Assembly: GCA_019426215.1 (NCBI GenBank)
Contig: CM033401.1
Span: forward strand, 12,405,134-12,469,133
Length of the DNA stretch: 64,000 bases
Direction of reading: 5' to 3'
Origin: Buddleja alternifolia
Lineage: Eukaryota; Streptophyta; Magnoliopsida; Lamiales; Scrophulariaceae
Shown here: positions 45,515 through 58,546 of the stretch, piece after piece
How positions within the stretch are numbered: position 1 is the first letter of the stretch
Layout of the letters: every line of letters begins with the position of its first letter
Translations under genes and position numbers: made by a program
The notes under the pieces: model-generated
Database searches by the model: none
What the model was told of the DNA's origin: nothing
Seen by the model: only the letters and a program-made list of their open reading frames with translations

Positions 45515-46039
45515 TGTTAGGACTGTCAGTAACAGAACATGAAGAAAATAAGCTAGAAAAATAAAATCTAAGACTCTAAGATTACACAAGGATTTTAACG
45601 TGGTTTTACAAACTACCTACATCCACGAACCAACATTAGATTTACATCGTTATTTCTCAGAGTTAATCGAGTAAATCAAACAATTACAGGTTGGGATCTT
45701 CTATTTATAATAGTAAGACACTTGATACATAAAGAAAATCTAATCCAAATAGAAAACACAATCCTATTATTAGGCAATTAGGAAAAACAATCATAATACA
45801 AGTAAATTACCAAATCTACACCAAAACCTCATAGGAAACACATTCCTACGCATTAAAGCTTCAAGTCTGGAGGTCAAACCCGTGTTGACCCATGGTCAAC
45901 CCTCTGTTGACTCGGTCAAATCGCATTGATCGTGGTCAAATTGCCTTTGACCATCCCGAGACCCTTTTTTAGCTTATCTCTTGGCTCCATTAACTTCTCT
46001 CAATCTTTTGTATCAATCAGTTTTCACAAAATCCCAACA
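45515..46039 (-). repeat. Family B element 2, left (3') LTR
   Basis: Starts tgttaggact and ends cccaaca. Followed by the same atctcc-actt-gagactgatcaa block as element 1, which on the minus strand is the polypurine tract. Confidence 0.87.
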
Positions 46040-46923
46040 ATCTCCTACTTAGAGACTGATCAAACAACTTCTCAAACTCAACTTGAACAACCACTTCACT
46101 TTTTCAAGTAAACCTCGATTAAGTTGACACATCCCCAAACTCAATGGAGATCAAACCTGAGATCTCTCCACGTCTCGTCAATTCATCCGCCCCTAGTGCC
46201 TCTCACTTGACGGACTCTCTAATTATCTCAGTGTGAACATTGTTCCCCACTTTGAACCCCCTCACCACTACCCTATTCTTTTAGTGATCAGCCAACTCCT
46301 GAAAATTGTGGCATATTCCTCTCGGTCCAACTGACCCTCGGATATAGGTTAATCTCACGACCCGGAACTTGTCTCACAACCTGCAACTTCAATTGCAACC
46401 ACCTTGGTCAACCCGTTCGCTGACATATTTATACCAAGGACTTTTTCCAATGGATATACCGGATCCCTCACACATATGCTCTCTGCCTCTGCATGAGTTA
46501 CGTTAGATCCACTCGCTAACTCTCAATTTTTAATGGCCAACTCGAGTCTCTCACATATCTAGTTGATGCTCCCACTGCATGAGACATGGCATATCCCTCT
46601 GCCGACAACATCGGCTCCGCAATATGCCTAACTGGCTTCGCATCCTCTCTTCATGACTTCTGGCTCCACATCTGCCGTCTCGTCACCGTGTCTCTGCTTC
46701 ATGATTTCTCTCTACCTAGATCTGCCTCCACAAACATGCCCTCCGATCTCTTGACTACACGGCTCTGCCCTCCTGGCTGCCGATATTATCACTCTGACCT
46801 CTGGCTTTGTGGATTTGCCTTTTTTGGCACCATAACTATGCCCCTCCGGTCTCTGGAAACACGTTTAGCCCTCTCGGCAACACAGGTCTGCCTTCTAACC
46901 TTTGGCTTTATGGATAAGCCACC
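46040..46923 (-). other. Family B element 2 internal region, left part
   Basis: Pyrimidine-rich on the plus strand, collinear with 8161-9050 (cttcccc-aaaccc, cgtcaattcatc, gatgctcccact…catgagacatg, cctaactggcttc). No coding. Confidence 0.8.
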
Positions 46924-48695
46924 TGTTAGGATTATGCCCTCAGATGCCATAGAGGATAGTATAAATAGGGCATCTATCTTGTATTGAACTTAAATATTAT
47001 GTATAATAAAATGCATCATTTAAGTTTTCACTTAATTCTTATCTGCATCTATAAGTTGTGTAAATATTTTGTCCATGTTTTCAGTGTGATCCCTTTACTT
47101 CCTATGGGATAGGAAGAGTGGCACTAGAGAGATCGATCTTGATTACTAAAACAAGTTCGCAAGTATTATGAAGTCTTTAATGGACAAATAAAGATTTCGA
47201 ATATTTGTACAATCTTAACTCCGACATGGGAGTGCCTGTCTAGTATCATGGGATGATAGGAGATTAAGATTATAGGCACATCAGTGGAACTGATATGCTC
47301 GAACACGACTCGCATCGGTTCTGTCACATTGGTTTTCACTCTGTGACTGTCAATGATAGAACTGATTATGCGTCATAGGTATATGTGAACCTTTGACCTG
47401 AAGTATCAGGCTGAAGATGCACTTGTGACGTCAAGTCTTTCACTAGAGTAGGTAGACCCAATTCACCCATTGGTGGGGTCAACCTCGAAATACGGACTTG
47501 ATGGACAAGAGGTAGTCTTAGCAGATATATAAGAGGGATTTGTTCTCTCATAAGTGAATGAGAATGTACCCTATGTAATTATAGATAAATAGAGATCAAA
47601 GTCTTTGGCCAAAGCAAATGAGACGATTGTGCTAGGCACCAAATTGATCTCAATGATCTCGTATTATTATAATTTATACATATGGTCAAGTCCAGTGAGT
47701 TTGACATAACTATGACTCTCACTTGACCGGGAAACGTGAACGAAGGGTTTATACATACACGGTACTTACGATTGAAAGGTTGTGGAATGATCCATTCATT
47801 CATATTTCATTTGGGCTACGAAGTGGGCCACATGACTGGCTAAGTGTTGCCCACTTCCTTTGGTTTCCTCTCATTGCCAAATGAAATGAACCTAAAGAGT
47901 CGCGCTAAAGAATTGATGAAGAAAATTGAAAAAAGAGATTTTCTATTTTCTATTTTATTTTGGAGAGATTTAATTTATTGGATAAGTTAAATAATTAATT
48001 GCTTATTGGCTAAGATAATTAATTATTGGATAAGATTAATTATTAATTTATTTCTTAGAGAAATATATTAATGAATTAATTTATCTAATTAATTTTATTA
48101 TTTAATTAATATATTTATTTATTGAATAAAATAAATAATTAATTGAATACAGAAATTAACAAAAACAAAAGAATTCAGGGCCCTACATGGACGCCCATTA
48201 GGCTAGGTTGGATGATCAAATTGGTCTCCTTTGTTTTGTCTTGGTCAACAAGTCATGCAGTTATAAAAGGGCTCTCTTAACTTTAATATAGAGAAGTGAA
48301 TACATTACATGAATTGTAACTCTCCAAAGAATAGAAGAAGAAAAATATCCTCCCTCTCTATACACCAAAGTCGTCGCCCCTATAGAGAACAAGAAGGGAA
48401 TTTTTCGTCATCAATTCGCGCGTGATAATTTAGAGACAACGTGATTTGTTGTTGAATTCATCTACAACTTCAAGAATTGAAGAACACGAGGGTTGAAGAA
48501 TTCAAGAAGTTCATCAATCTAAAGTTTAAAAGAAGAATTGGATTCTCCTACCACCTCGCTTCAACGGGTAAGTCGGATTTACTCGTTAATGCATGTTTGA
48601 GATTCAATTATGCGAATTAGAGTATACTTTTGGGTTTTTAATTAAATTTTTGAAATCCTTTCGCTGTGTTTATGTGTTTTTACGCTAAACCCAAC
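46924..48695 (+). repeat. Copia-4 5' LTR (1772 bp)
   Basis: Direct repeat of 54765-56539. Unusually long for copia. Differences include extra cctttacttc near 47095, extra ctaaagag near 47893, and absence of a ~10-bp gggcgtcctc insert present at ~56023. These indels and scattered substitutions show the insertion is not very recent. Confidence 0.93.
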
Positions 48696-48696
48696 A

Positions 48697-48710
48697 GTCG
48701 TATCAGAGTC
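48697..48710 (+). other. Copia-4 primer-binding site (tRNA-Met-like)
   Basis: tcgtatcagagtc, close to the canonical tggtatcagagc, one base after the LTR end. Confidence 0.8.
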
Positions 48711-50848
48711 AATCTTTGATTTGCATATTTGATCTCCTTTACGTGATTTAAGAATTGCAAGTTATGTGGTTTTGAAGCATATTTGTATGTTTTCTTAAAT
48801 CTGCGTTTTATGGTTTTTGCCTAGAATTTTTTGGTTTTAGTTATTGTAAATCTGGGAATATTTGATGATATTGAAAATCAAAAAATATCGAGAAAAAACA
48901 GGGCTCGAAAGCCTCGAAAGAAACCCGCACAGCACTTTGCGCGCAGCAGCTGTTCCCGTGGCCAAGTCGCGCCCAGTCATGGCCCGACCGACTGATCGTG
49001 TGTTTGACACCCAATTCGTTGAACCGGGTCTTGGATTCGGGTCTTAAAACGGGCTATGTTTGGGTTGAAATTGATATTTTGGTTTTGGGTGATTTTAATT
49101 AATTGGGTGGATCAAAAGAATGATGACCCGAATAATTTAAATCAAGCCCAATTGAAAATTATCCAATTTCGATTTGTTAATTAGTTTGGACTTAATCTAA
49201 TTAAATCTAAATGGGCTAATTAGATTGGTGATTTGGATTTAAATTAAATTTAGCCCAATAAGAAATTAATAAAGCGTGCATGTTCTTCTAATTAATTATT
49301 TTGAGTCCAATTAAATTGAATCCAAGTAGACCAAAAGGATGGTGACTTGAGTTTGATGAAATCGAGCCCAATAAGATTAATTGGAATATAATGTTTAATT
49401 AAACTGAATTAATTATTTTTCTTAGAGATTAATAATTAATTTATAAATTAAATATTATCATTTTTCCTCGACTTGGAAATTACTTAATTTTGAATAAGAA
49501 ATATAAATTATTTTTTTTAGAGATTAATAATTAATTCTTCGATCAAATAAAAGTATTTTTAATAATAGATGAGTTCAATCATAATAAAATAAAATAAAAT
49601 TCCATATTTTATGTATTCTATTAGTAGGACTAATATTATTTTAATTAAAGGTAGATATATTTCATTTTTATTTCGTACATCTAAGTCATCTAGTTGGACT
49701 AGAATAATTTTAATTGAAATAGTGAATGTATAAAATATTGGGAATTTTATAAAGGACTTTTTAGTTGAACTAAAATTTTAATAATCAACATAAGTGATTT
49801 AATATTGCGAGCATGTATTAAAAGTTGCGAGCATATATTAATTTATGCGAGCATGTCTTATGTGCTTGTAACACTAATCATGGACTTAGGATTATATGTT
49901 TCACCTTTAATTTTATGGGTTATCAAGTTTGAAACTATTTATTATATTCTTAGAAATAATGCATGAGTTGTTTTAGGAATCGAGATGAAATGGTTCAAAA
50001 TTGATAAAGTCAAAAGACCCATGAATGTTTGATAGGTTTAATCTATGCCTTTTTGATGACCCATTGACTCAGACCCTCTAGTAAAAGTCCATGATCAAGT
50101 AGTGAATTTATTTATTTAAATTTCATAATTATTTATATTGATAGGCATGATTATTAGTAGTATTTTTATGCATGATCAATATAGAATAAAAACGCTATAT
50201 AAATTGAATAATGTACAAAGTGAGACCAAAACCTTTTGACGAATTAAATTCTCCCAAATAAATAAAATCGAGTTAGAAAAGGATGTGTGACATCCTCTCC
50301 CTCCACTAAGCTTTCTAAAAATTAAAATTACTATAAATGTATAATGCTTCCCAGTTATGGGGGTTATGCATTTAGAAATAATTTGAAATTTTATTAAGTG
50401 CATGAAATGCCTTAATCGAAGCATATTTCACCCCAGAAACCTGTTCGGTTGCAAGGTGAAATTCAAATGTTAGATTATAGGAATTAGTGGGAATGAACTC
50501 GGGTAGTTCATGAGCTTAGAAACCTATTCGGTTGCGGTTTGGTGAACTATTGGGAAAGGTATTGAAATATTTATTGGATAAATTGATATTAGATATCACC
50601 TCAAATAATTAATGGGCCAGAAACCAGTTAGGTTGCAACCCATTTAGTTAATTGAGGACCTCAATACCCGCTGTGGAATTGATGCCAATGATGATTCCTG
50701 ATTTTCACATGGGAGTGTGGGATTCGAAAAAGGCAGTGGGAGCCAAGATATATTTTAAGTCCTTAATTTTTCTTGGTCAAGTCAAAACAAGTAATCTAAT
50801 AAATTTGTTTTATTTCTGCAGTTATTTTCTCGTTTATCTCTCTCAAAT
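48711..50848 (+). other. Copia-4 leader, ~2.1 kb, with a thrice-repeated motif
   Basis: Long untranslated region before gag. A motif agaaacc-gtt-ggttgca recurs at 50434-50453, 50517-50537 and 50618-50640. No ORF is supported. Confidence 0.7.
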
Positions 50849-51670
50849 ATGACAAACTCACTTTCAATTTTACTTGAAAGAAATGTTCTAACTGGACCCA
50901 ATTACATGCAATGGCTCGCGATCTTAAGGAATGTCCTGAGTGAGGAGTCAATTGATTATGTATTGGAAACTGATCGTCCTGTTGTTCCTGAGAGGAATGA
51001 GGATGAAGAGGTTCAACTAGCTCACTTTAATTGGACTTGTGACAATTATAAAGCTAGAGGATACATTCTATGCTCAATGTGCAGTGAGCTGCAAAGTTCA
51101 CATGATACAATGAACAATGCTAGGGACATAGTTCTTCATCTGGAAGAAATGTTTGGAGAGCATGGTAGGACCGTAAGATATTTCATATCAAAAGAACTCT
51201 TCAGAGCAAGGATGAGAGAGGAAGGGAATGTGAGAGACCACGTTCTCACGATGATGACCCTAATGGAAAGACTTAGGTCAATGCATTTCTATATGGATAT
51301 TCATCTTCAATTTGATCTTATCCTACAGTCGTTCCCTGACTCCTTCTACTACTTCGTCATGAACTTTGATATCAATGATATTGATTGTTCATTAGCTGGG
51401 CTGACGAAGAAGCTTGAAATCGAACAAGCTCGGATAAGGACGAATAAGAAGAGGGATTCTTCTATCTATTTAACGAATGATTCATTTGATGATCAACGTA
51501 ATGGAAAGAGGAAAAGGCAAAAGAAAGTATCTATAAGAACTTCCAGGAAGTTAAGACATGGCCGTAAGAGCAAAGGGCCTAAGAAAATGAATAGATGTCT
51601 CGAATGCGGTGAGCTTAGCCACTGGAAATTAGGCAAAGGCGCACAAGTTATAGAACTACTTGTTTTTTAA
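50849..51670 (+). pseudogene. Copia-4 gag
   Basis: ATG at 50849. The copia Gag domain is recognisable (LTGPNYMQWLAILRNVL, then YFISKELFRARMREEG, then LILQSFPDSFYYFVMNF), followed by a Lys/Arg-rich stretch and a degraded zinc knuckle: CLECGELSHWKLGKG keeps the first two Cys and His but lacks the last Cys. It ends at TAA 51668-51670, which is in frame with the downstream protease, so this was one long polyprotein frame. Confidence 0.85.
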
Positions 51671-53197
51671 ACTAACTGTTCTATGACCTTATTTTCTACT
51701 TCATGGATTCTGGACTTAGGGGCTAGTGCCCATGTATGTTGTTTGGATCAGGATCCGCAGAGAAGTAGAAAGTTGGGCCAAGAAGAAGTGATGATCAAAG
51801 TAGGCAGCGGGGAAAACGTCGTAGCTACTAGGATTGGATCTACTTCTCTTTATTTGAATTCTGGACATTTATTATTTTTAGATAATGTTTTAGCTTTGCC
51901 CAAGGGGCTTAAGAACATTATATCTATTCCTATCTTAGTTAAGATTGGATATACATTCCGTTTTTCTAAATTAAATTGCGACATTTATTATGGAAATAAA
52001 TTAGTTGGCAATGTTTGTTTAGTTAATGGTTTGTTTTATTTGAATGTCTGTAATTCATCTGATGTGAATGTTGTAACACGTAAACGTCGTATGCAAGAAG
52101 CTAACCTAAGACTCAAGTGGCATCTTAGATTAGGCCATGCCGGAGAGCACAAGATCCACAAAATGGAAAAAGATGGGCTATTAAGCTCACTGGGGTCGGA
52201 TCCCATTCCAACATGTGAATCATGTCTCTTAGGCAAGATGGCTAGATCTCCCTTCACCGGGACTTTTGAAAGAGCTACTCAAGTCTTAGGGTTAGTGCAT
52301 ACCGACGTCTGCGGACCATTTGGAGAAATGGCTCGTGGAGGTTTCTACTACTTCATCACTTTCACAGACGATCATTCAAGATATGGTCTAGTGTATATGA
52401 TGAAGCAAAAGTCTGAATCCTTTGAAAGGTTCAAGGAGTTCAAAGCCTTAGTAGAAAATCAAACTGGGTAAAATATAAAAACTCTACAATTGGATCGTGG
52501 AGGAGAATATATGAGTGCCGAGTTTGATGAATTCCTTAGACAACAAAGAATAATGTTACAACTAACACCACCAGTAACTCCTCAACTAAATAGAGTAGCC
52601 GAGCGAAGGAACCGAACATTGTTGGACATGGTTCGTTCAATGCTTAGTTAAACTGATTTACCCATTTCGTTGTGGAGACACGCGCTCCTTACTGCTGCTC
52701 ATGTTTTGAAAAGATGTCCCTCCAAATCCATTCCTAAAACTACGCATGAGATGTGGAATAATAGGAAATCGAGTCTTTATCACATTAAGATTTGGGGATG
52801 TCCCGCATATGTCAAGAAGACTAAAGTGGAGAAATTGGAGACAAGATCCCTCATGGGACGTTTCATTGGTTATCCTGAGGATTCCATGGGATTCTTCTTT
52901 TACCTGCATGATGATGAGAGAATCATCGTGGCCCTACAAGCTCACTTCTTTGAAGATGAGTTCATCTCGGAAGGGGGCAAAGGTAGGAAAATTGTTCTAC
53001 AAGAACAAAATGAAACTCCCTCAGAGACATATGTCCAAGAACCAAGGCCTGAACCAATAGTAGCACAACCACCACGTAGATCTGGTAGAATACCACATGA
53101 ACCTAAGAGATATGGGTATCTACTGTAGGGGGAGCTAGAGCTTCACACTTTAGTATAAGAAGGTCATGAAGATGATCCTTGTACCTATGATCAAACG
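51671..53197 (+). pseudogene. Copia-4 protease and integrase
   Basis: Same frame as gag. The protease motif reads WILDLGASAHVC; the usual DSGA has Ser changed to Leu, probably fatal. The pre-integrase/HHCC finger (HLRLGHAGEHKIH…CESC) is followed by the integrase core with HTDVCGPF, LDRGGEYM and AERRNRTLLDM (D-D-E all present), then the C-terminal FIGYPEDSMG motif and a charged tail (RRSGRIPHEPKRYG). In-frame stops at 52469, 52649, 53126 and 53156 interrupt it. Confidence 0.88.
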
Positions 53198-54749
53198 ATG
53201 ATGGATGTCGACGCTTCTAGATGGCGAGAAGCCATGGAAACAGAAATGGACTCTATTCAATTGAACCAAGTTTGGACTTTGGTAGATCGTCTTGAAGGTA
53301 TCAAACCTATAGGATGTAAGTGGATCTACAAAAGAAAGATAGGTAGCGATGGCAAGGTTGACACCTTTAAAGCCAGGCTCGTAGCGAAAGTGTATAGTCA
53401 AAGAGAAGGAATTGACTATCAAAAAACCTTTTCGCCCGTGTCCAAGATAAAGTCCATACGAATATTGTTATCCATAGTTGCATACTTAGATTATGAGATA
53501 TGACAGATGGATGTCAAAACGGCTTTTCTGAATGGATTCCTCGAGGAGGATATCTATATGGAACATCCAAAGGGTTTTGTATCCGAGTCTAATATCCATA
53601 AAGTATGTAAACTTGAGAGGTCCATATATGGTCTCAAGCAAGCATCTAGAATCTGGAATCTCCATTTTGATGAAGTAGTAAAGGGATATGGCTACATCAA
53701 GAACAAAGATGAACCCTGTGTCTACAAGAAAACTAGTGGGAGCAAACTCTCGATCTTTGTACTATATGTGGATGACATTCTGCTTATAGGAAATCACGTA
53801 AGAATGCTCACCACAGTCAAGAAATGGCTTTCGAGTACGTTTTCCATGAAAGACTTGGGAGAAGCGACATACATTCTAGGAATTCGTATCTATAGGGATA
53901 GAACGAATAGAATGATAGGTCTCTCTCAAGCCCTTTACTTAGTAAAGGTCCTAAAGACGTTTAGGATGGAAAATTCTAAGAAAGGGTTTCTTCCGCTGAG
54001 GCATGGAGTACACTTGTCCAAGTCTATGTGCCCTCAAAGTGAGGAAGATAAGCAGGAGATGAGTAATGTACCCTATGCTTCTGTAGTAGGTAGCCTGATG
54101 TATGCAATGCTGTGCACTAGACCCGACATTGCCTATGCTATGAGCGTGGTGAGTCGATTTCAGGCAAACTCGGGAAAGGAACATTGGATAGCTGTGAAAA
54201 ATATCCTAAAGTCTCTGAAAAGAACTAAGGATATGATTCTCATCTATGGAGGTGGAGACCTGAAGATGGAAGGTAATTCTGATTCAGACTTTCAATCTGA
54301 TGATGACGACCGAAAATCCACTCGGGTTTGTTTTTACTCTCAATGGTGGAGCGGTGTCTTGGAAAAGTTCCAAAAAAAGCACAACCACTGATTCCACCAC
54401 TGAAGTGGAGTATGTGGCTACCTCAGAGGTAGCAAAAGAAGTTGTTTGGATGAGAAAGTTTCTTGGAGAACTTGAATCGGTCCCTAGTGCTCAGCTCCCG
54501 TTACCACTTTATTGTGATAGCAATGGAGCTATAGCGCAAGCCAAGGAACCGAGGTCTCATAACAAATCCAAACACATTCAGAGAAGATTTCACATCGTCA
54601 GGGAGATCGTTGGCAGAGGAGAGATAGCAATGCAGAAAATAGCCTCAGCTGACAATGTAGCTGACCCGTTCACCAAACCACTACCTCAGGCTGTTTTGGA
54701 CCGACAACTAGAAAGGATGGGTATTAGATACCACAATGAGTGGCATTGA
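53198..54749 (+). pseudogene. Copia-4 reverse transcriptase and RNase H
   Basis: RT continues in the same frame: WREAMETEMDSI, KWIYKRKIG, KARLVAK, then TGA at 53501 just before [21 protein letters not shown], an intact VLYVDDILL (~53760), and TRPDIAYAMSVVSRF. A frameshift near 54300-54390 moves to RNase H, with TEVEYVATSE, CDSNGAIAQA, KHIQRRFHIVRE and NVADPFTKPLP. It ends at 54749, 15 bp before the right LTR. Confidence 0.9.
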
Positions 54750-54764
54750 GTGCAAGTGGGAGAT

Positions 54765-56539
54765 TGTTAGGATTATGCCCTCAGATGTGCCATAGAGGAT
54801 AGTATGAATAGAGCATCATCTATCTTGTATTGAACTTAAATATTATTTATAATAAAAGACATCATTTAAGTTCTCACTTAATTCTTATCTGTATCTATAA
54901 GTTGTGTAAAACATTTTGTCCATGTTTTCAGTGTGATCCTATGGGATAGGAAGAATGACACTAGAGAGATCGATTTTGATTACTAAAATAAGTTCGCAAG
55001 TAATATGAAGTCTTTAATGGACAAATAAAAATTTCAAATACTTGTACAATCTTAACTCCGACATGGGAGTGCCTGTCTAGTATCATGGGATGAGAGGAGA
55101 TTAAGATTGTAGGCACACCAGTGGAACTGATATGCTCGAACACGACTCGCATCGGTTCTGTCATATGGGTTTTCACTCTGTGAGTGTCAATGACAGAACA
55201 GATTATGCGTAATAGGTATGTGTGAACCTTTGACCTGAATTATCAGACTGAAGATGCACTTGTGACGTCAAGTCTTTCACTAGAGTAGTTAGACCCAATT
55301 CACCTGTTGGTGGGGTCAACCTCGAAATGCGGACTTGATAGGCAAGTGGTTGTCTTAGCAGATATCTAAGAGGGATTTGTTCTCTCATAAGTGAATGAGA
55401 ATGTACCCTATGTAATTATAGATAAATAGAGATCGAAGTCTTTGGCCAAAGAAAACGAGACGATTGTGTTAGGCACCAAATTGATCTCAATGATCTCGTA
55501 TTATTATAATTTATACATATGGTCAAGTCCAGTGAGTTTGACATAACTATGACTCTCACTTGACCGGGGAACGTGAACGAAGGGTTTATACATACACAGT
55601 ACTTATGATTGAAAGGTTGTGGAATGATCCATTCATTCGTATTTCATTTGGGCTACGAAGTGGGCCACATGACTAGCTAAGTGTTACCCACTTCCTTTGG
55701 TTTTCTCTCATTGCCAAATGAAACGAACCAGTCGCGCTAAAGAATTGATGAAGAAAATTGAAAAAAGGAATTTTCTATTTTCTATTTTATTTTGGAGAGA
55801 TTTAATTTATTGGATAAGTTAAATAATTAATTGATTATTGGATAAGATAATTAATTATTGGATAAGATTAATTATTAATTAATTTCTTAGAGAAATATAT
55901 TAATGAATTAATTTATCTAATTAATTTTATTATTTAATTAATATATTTATTTATTGGATAAAATAAATAATTAATTGAATAAAGAAATTAACAAAAACAA
56001 AAGAATTTAGGGCCCTATATGGGGCGTCCTCATGGACGCCCATTAGGCTAAGTTGGATGATCAAATTGGTCTCTTTTGTTTTGTCTTGGTCAACAAGTCA
56101 TTGAGTTATAACAGGGCTCTCTTGACTTTAACCTAGAAAAGCGAATACATTATATGAATTGTAACTCTCCAAAGAATAGAAGAAAAAAAATATCCTCCCT
56201 CTCTATACACCAAAGCCATCGCCCCTATAGAGAACAAGAAGGGAATTTTTCGTCATCAATTCGCGCGTGATAATTTAGAGGCAACGTGATTTGTTGTTGG
56301 ATTCATCTACAACTTCAAGAATTGAAGAACACGAGGGTTGAAGAATTCAAGAAGTTTATCAATCTAAAGTTTAAAAGAAGAATTGGATTCTCCTACCACC
56401 TCGCTTCAACGGGTAAGTCGAATTTACTCGTTAATGCATGTTTGAGATTCAATTATGCGAATTAGAGTACATTTTTGGGTTTTTAATTAAATTTTTGAAT
56501 TCTTCCCTGTGTTTATGTGTTTTTACGTGAAACCAAACA
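54765..56539 (+). repeat. Copia-4 3' LTR (1775 bp)
   Basis: Direct repeat of 46924-48695, preceded by the polypurine tract aagtgggaga at 54754-54763. Confidence 0.93.
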
Positions 56540-56880
56540 CCATCGATACCACAAATGCTCCCACTTGCTTCGTGTTTTGTCCACCTGGAACGAATTTGTC
56601 TATATGCTGGTACCTTGATTTTGCCATGTTTTCTTGATGTCGTTAAATGAGATTACTCTTTTTAGTTAGGGATCTAACTGATCTCATCCTCCTCTGTTAT
56701 CTTCTCCAGCTTCACCACAACCTCAATTCATGTTACCTGTAATGAAACTGTTGAGCTTGACATTTTTTTCATCGCCTACCATCGTTCCCACGACAAAATT
56801 TGCGCTAACCAAAGTGCTTCCCCATAGATGTAGATCTAAGACATCTCCTAAATCTACGAACATATGGCTTTGATACCAGT
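56540..56880 (-). other. Family B element 2 internal region, right part
   Basis: Resumes where 46923 left off: tgctcccact…cttcgtgt, tggtaccttgat, ttaaatgagattactctttt and the gttcccacga block match 9040-9386. It ends with the primer site at 56866-56878. Confidence 0.82.
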
Positions 56881-57098
56881 TGTTAAGAATGGTGGTACAG
56901 AGCATGAAGAAAATAAGCCAGAAAAATAAAATCTAAACCTCTGAGATGACACATGAATTTTAACGTGGTTCTGCAAACTGCCTACATCCACGAGCCAATA
57001 CTAGATCTACATCTTTGTTTCTCAGAGTGAATCGAGGGAATAAAAAAAGTACAAGTTGAGAACTCTTATTTATAATAGTAAGACACTTTACATAAGGA
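56881..57098 (-). repeat. Family B element 2, right LTR, truncated
   Basis: Matches the first ~215 bp of 45515-46039 and stops at tacataagga, where a family-C LTR begins. Confidence 0.85.
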
Positions 57099-57176
57099 TG
57101 TTAGTGTTATGCCCTCAAATGCCATAGAGGATAGGCATTATAGGGCAAGTTTTTTGTAATTAACCATTCTTAATTC
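57099..57176 (+). repeat. Family C LTR fragment (5' end only)
   Basis: tgttagtgttatgccctcaa followed by atgccatagaggatag matches the start of the Copia-4 LTR. After 78 bp it is cut by the CACTA terminus. Confidence 0.82.
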
Positions 57177-58546
57177 CACTACAAAAAATATCATTTATTG
57201 CGAGGACAAATTTCGTTACAATAATGCAACAATTCATCACAATAAGTTATTGTGAGGAAAAAATTTCACCACGAGGTCGTCGCAATAGGGCCCTCGCAAT
57301 AACTTATTGTGACGAAAAAAGCATTCCTCGCATAAAGTTATTGCGAGAACGTGTATTTTGTCACAATAAGAGTATGTTGCGACGACTATTTCCTCGCGTA
57401 TGAGTGTTCCATTTCTCACATTTGATCTATTCCTCACAACAGATTATCTAAAGTGACGACATCTTCGTCGTGTTAGATAATCTGTCCTTGCAATATGTCA
57501 CGATAATGTGACGAAATGTTTGCTCACAATATCTATAGAAGATAATATGACAGATATTTCCTCACAATAAGTTCCTCAATTTGTCTCCTTAGATTGCAGA
57601 TGCGACGAAATATTCCTCATAATAAGTAAACTTAATGTGATCAATATTTCCTCGCAAATATCCATCTACTGCGACGATCATTTCCTCACATTCGGATTTT
57701 CATATTGAACCAAATATCTGAAAATGTATATGTGAGGAATTATCCCTCGCACTATGGACAATATCTTCGTAATCTATTTTCTAATGTGAGGAACCTGTCA
57801 TCACAATACTTGCCCAATGCATGAAATACACCTCACAAAACCTTACTTATCATCACAATAAACTTCCACACAAATGTCATACATTCCAAATCTAATTCAT
57901 TCATTACATCTAAAATAATAAAAATGCAAGCACTACTCAAGTGCATCACATAGCACCCTTAATATGCATATAATAAACTAACAAATATACTTGTAAAGTC
58001 ATCCTAATATCTTCAATATTAGATTCAAAAAAATCCTATTGAGATAATTCATCCACCACCGACGACTATAACATTCTACCTTGGAACTGACTATCCGCCA
58101 TAATGAACTTCAATCTGTCAACGACAATAAAAAAGAAATAAAATATAACATAAGTAAATATATAATATAATATTATAATGACTTGAAGCACATGATTAGT
58201 ATAATCAAAGTAAGGCACAAGACATGAAAAAAAAAGAAGCAAAAACAAAAGCAAGAAGCCAAAATTTGAAGGGTAAAGTTGTTAATTAATGTTTATTTCC
58301 TCTATTTGCAACTAATAAAACCTTGTCATTGGTCCTCCTTTCATTAAATCATCATTGAATACTAAAATTAGTGGAAGATGGACATGATGATTTCACGAAA
58401 AAAGTAGCAACAGAAAATTTTAATCAGTTGCAAATGGAGGAACAAGAAAAACAAGATAAAATACACACCAACAGACAATATGTTTATGAGTTATTCTCTC
58501 TCTAGAAATTTCGCTCTCTCTATCTAGGTCTATCCTCAACCTTTCC
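57177..58546 (+). mobile_element. CACTA (En/Spm) element, 5' end with subterminal repeats; right end not found
   Basis: Begins cactacaaaaaatatcatt, the typical CACTA terminus. From 57195 to about 57860 short motifs of the form ttattgcgagg / ttattgtgagga / tgcgacga and their complements recur many times in both orientations, like En/Spm subterminal transposase-binding sites. 57870-58546 is AT-rich and non-coding. I found no convincing tagtg terminus, so the 3' boundary shown is only where the LINE ORF starts. Confidence 0.78.

Larger units (their letters stand above)
46924..56539 (+). mobile_element. Copia-4: full-length Ty1/copia element (family C), 9.6 kb
   Basis: LTRs 46924-48695 and 54765-56539 start tgttaggatt and end cccaaca / ccaaaca. 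Met-tRNA-like primer site after the left LTR; polypurine tract (aagtgggaga) before the right LTR. Flanking ccacc (46919-46923) and ccatc (56540-56544) are a TSD with one mismatch. Gag, PR, INT and RT lie in one frame interrupted by six stops, with a frameshift before RNase H. It is complete in structure but not able to make its polyprotein. It is inserted inside family B element 2. Confidence 0.94.
45515..57098 (-). mobile_element. Family B element 2, split by Copia-4 and truncated at the right LTR
   Basis: Left LTR 45515-46039. Internal region in two parts (46040-46923 and 56540-56880) that together match the 1.2 kb internal region of element 1. Right LTR only to 57098, where a family-C LTR fragment starts. 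The minus-strand primer site TGGTATCAAAGCC lies at 56866-56878, near the right LTR. No coding. The two family-B copies establish it as a repeat family. Confidence 0.85.

Noticed and set aside
46586..46987. 133-codon plus-strand ORF
   Set aside because: Crosses the junction between family B and the Copia-4 LTR, so it cannot be an original gene.
58320..58372. attagtg at ~58366-58372 as the CACTA 3' end
   Set aside because: Poor match to the expected terminus and the flanking bases do not repeat the left 3-bp flank ttc.
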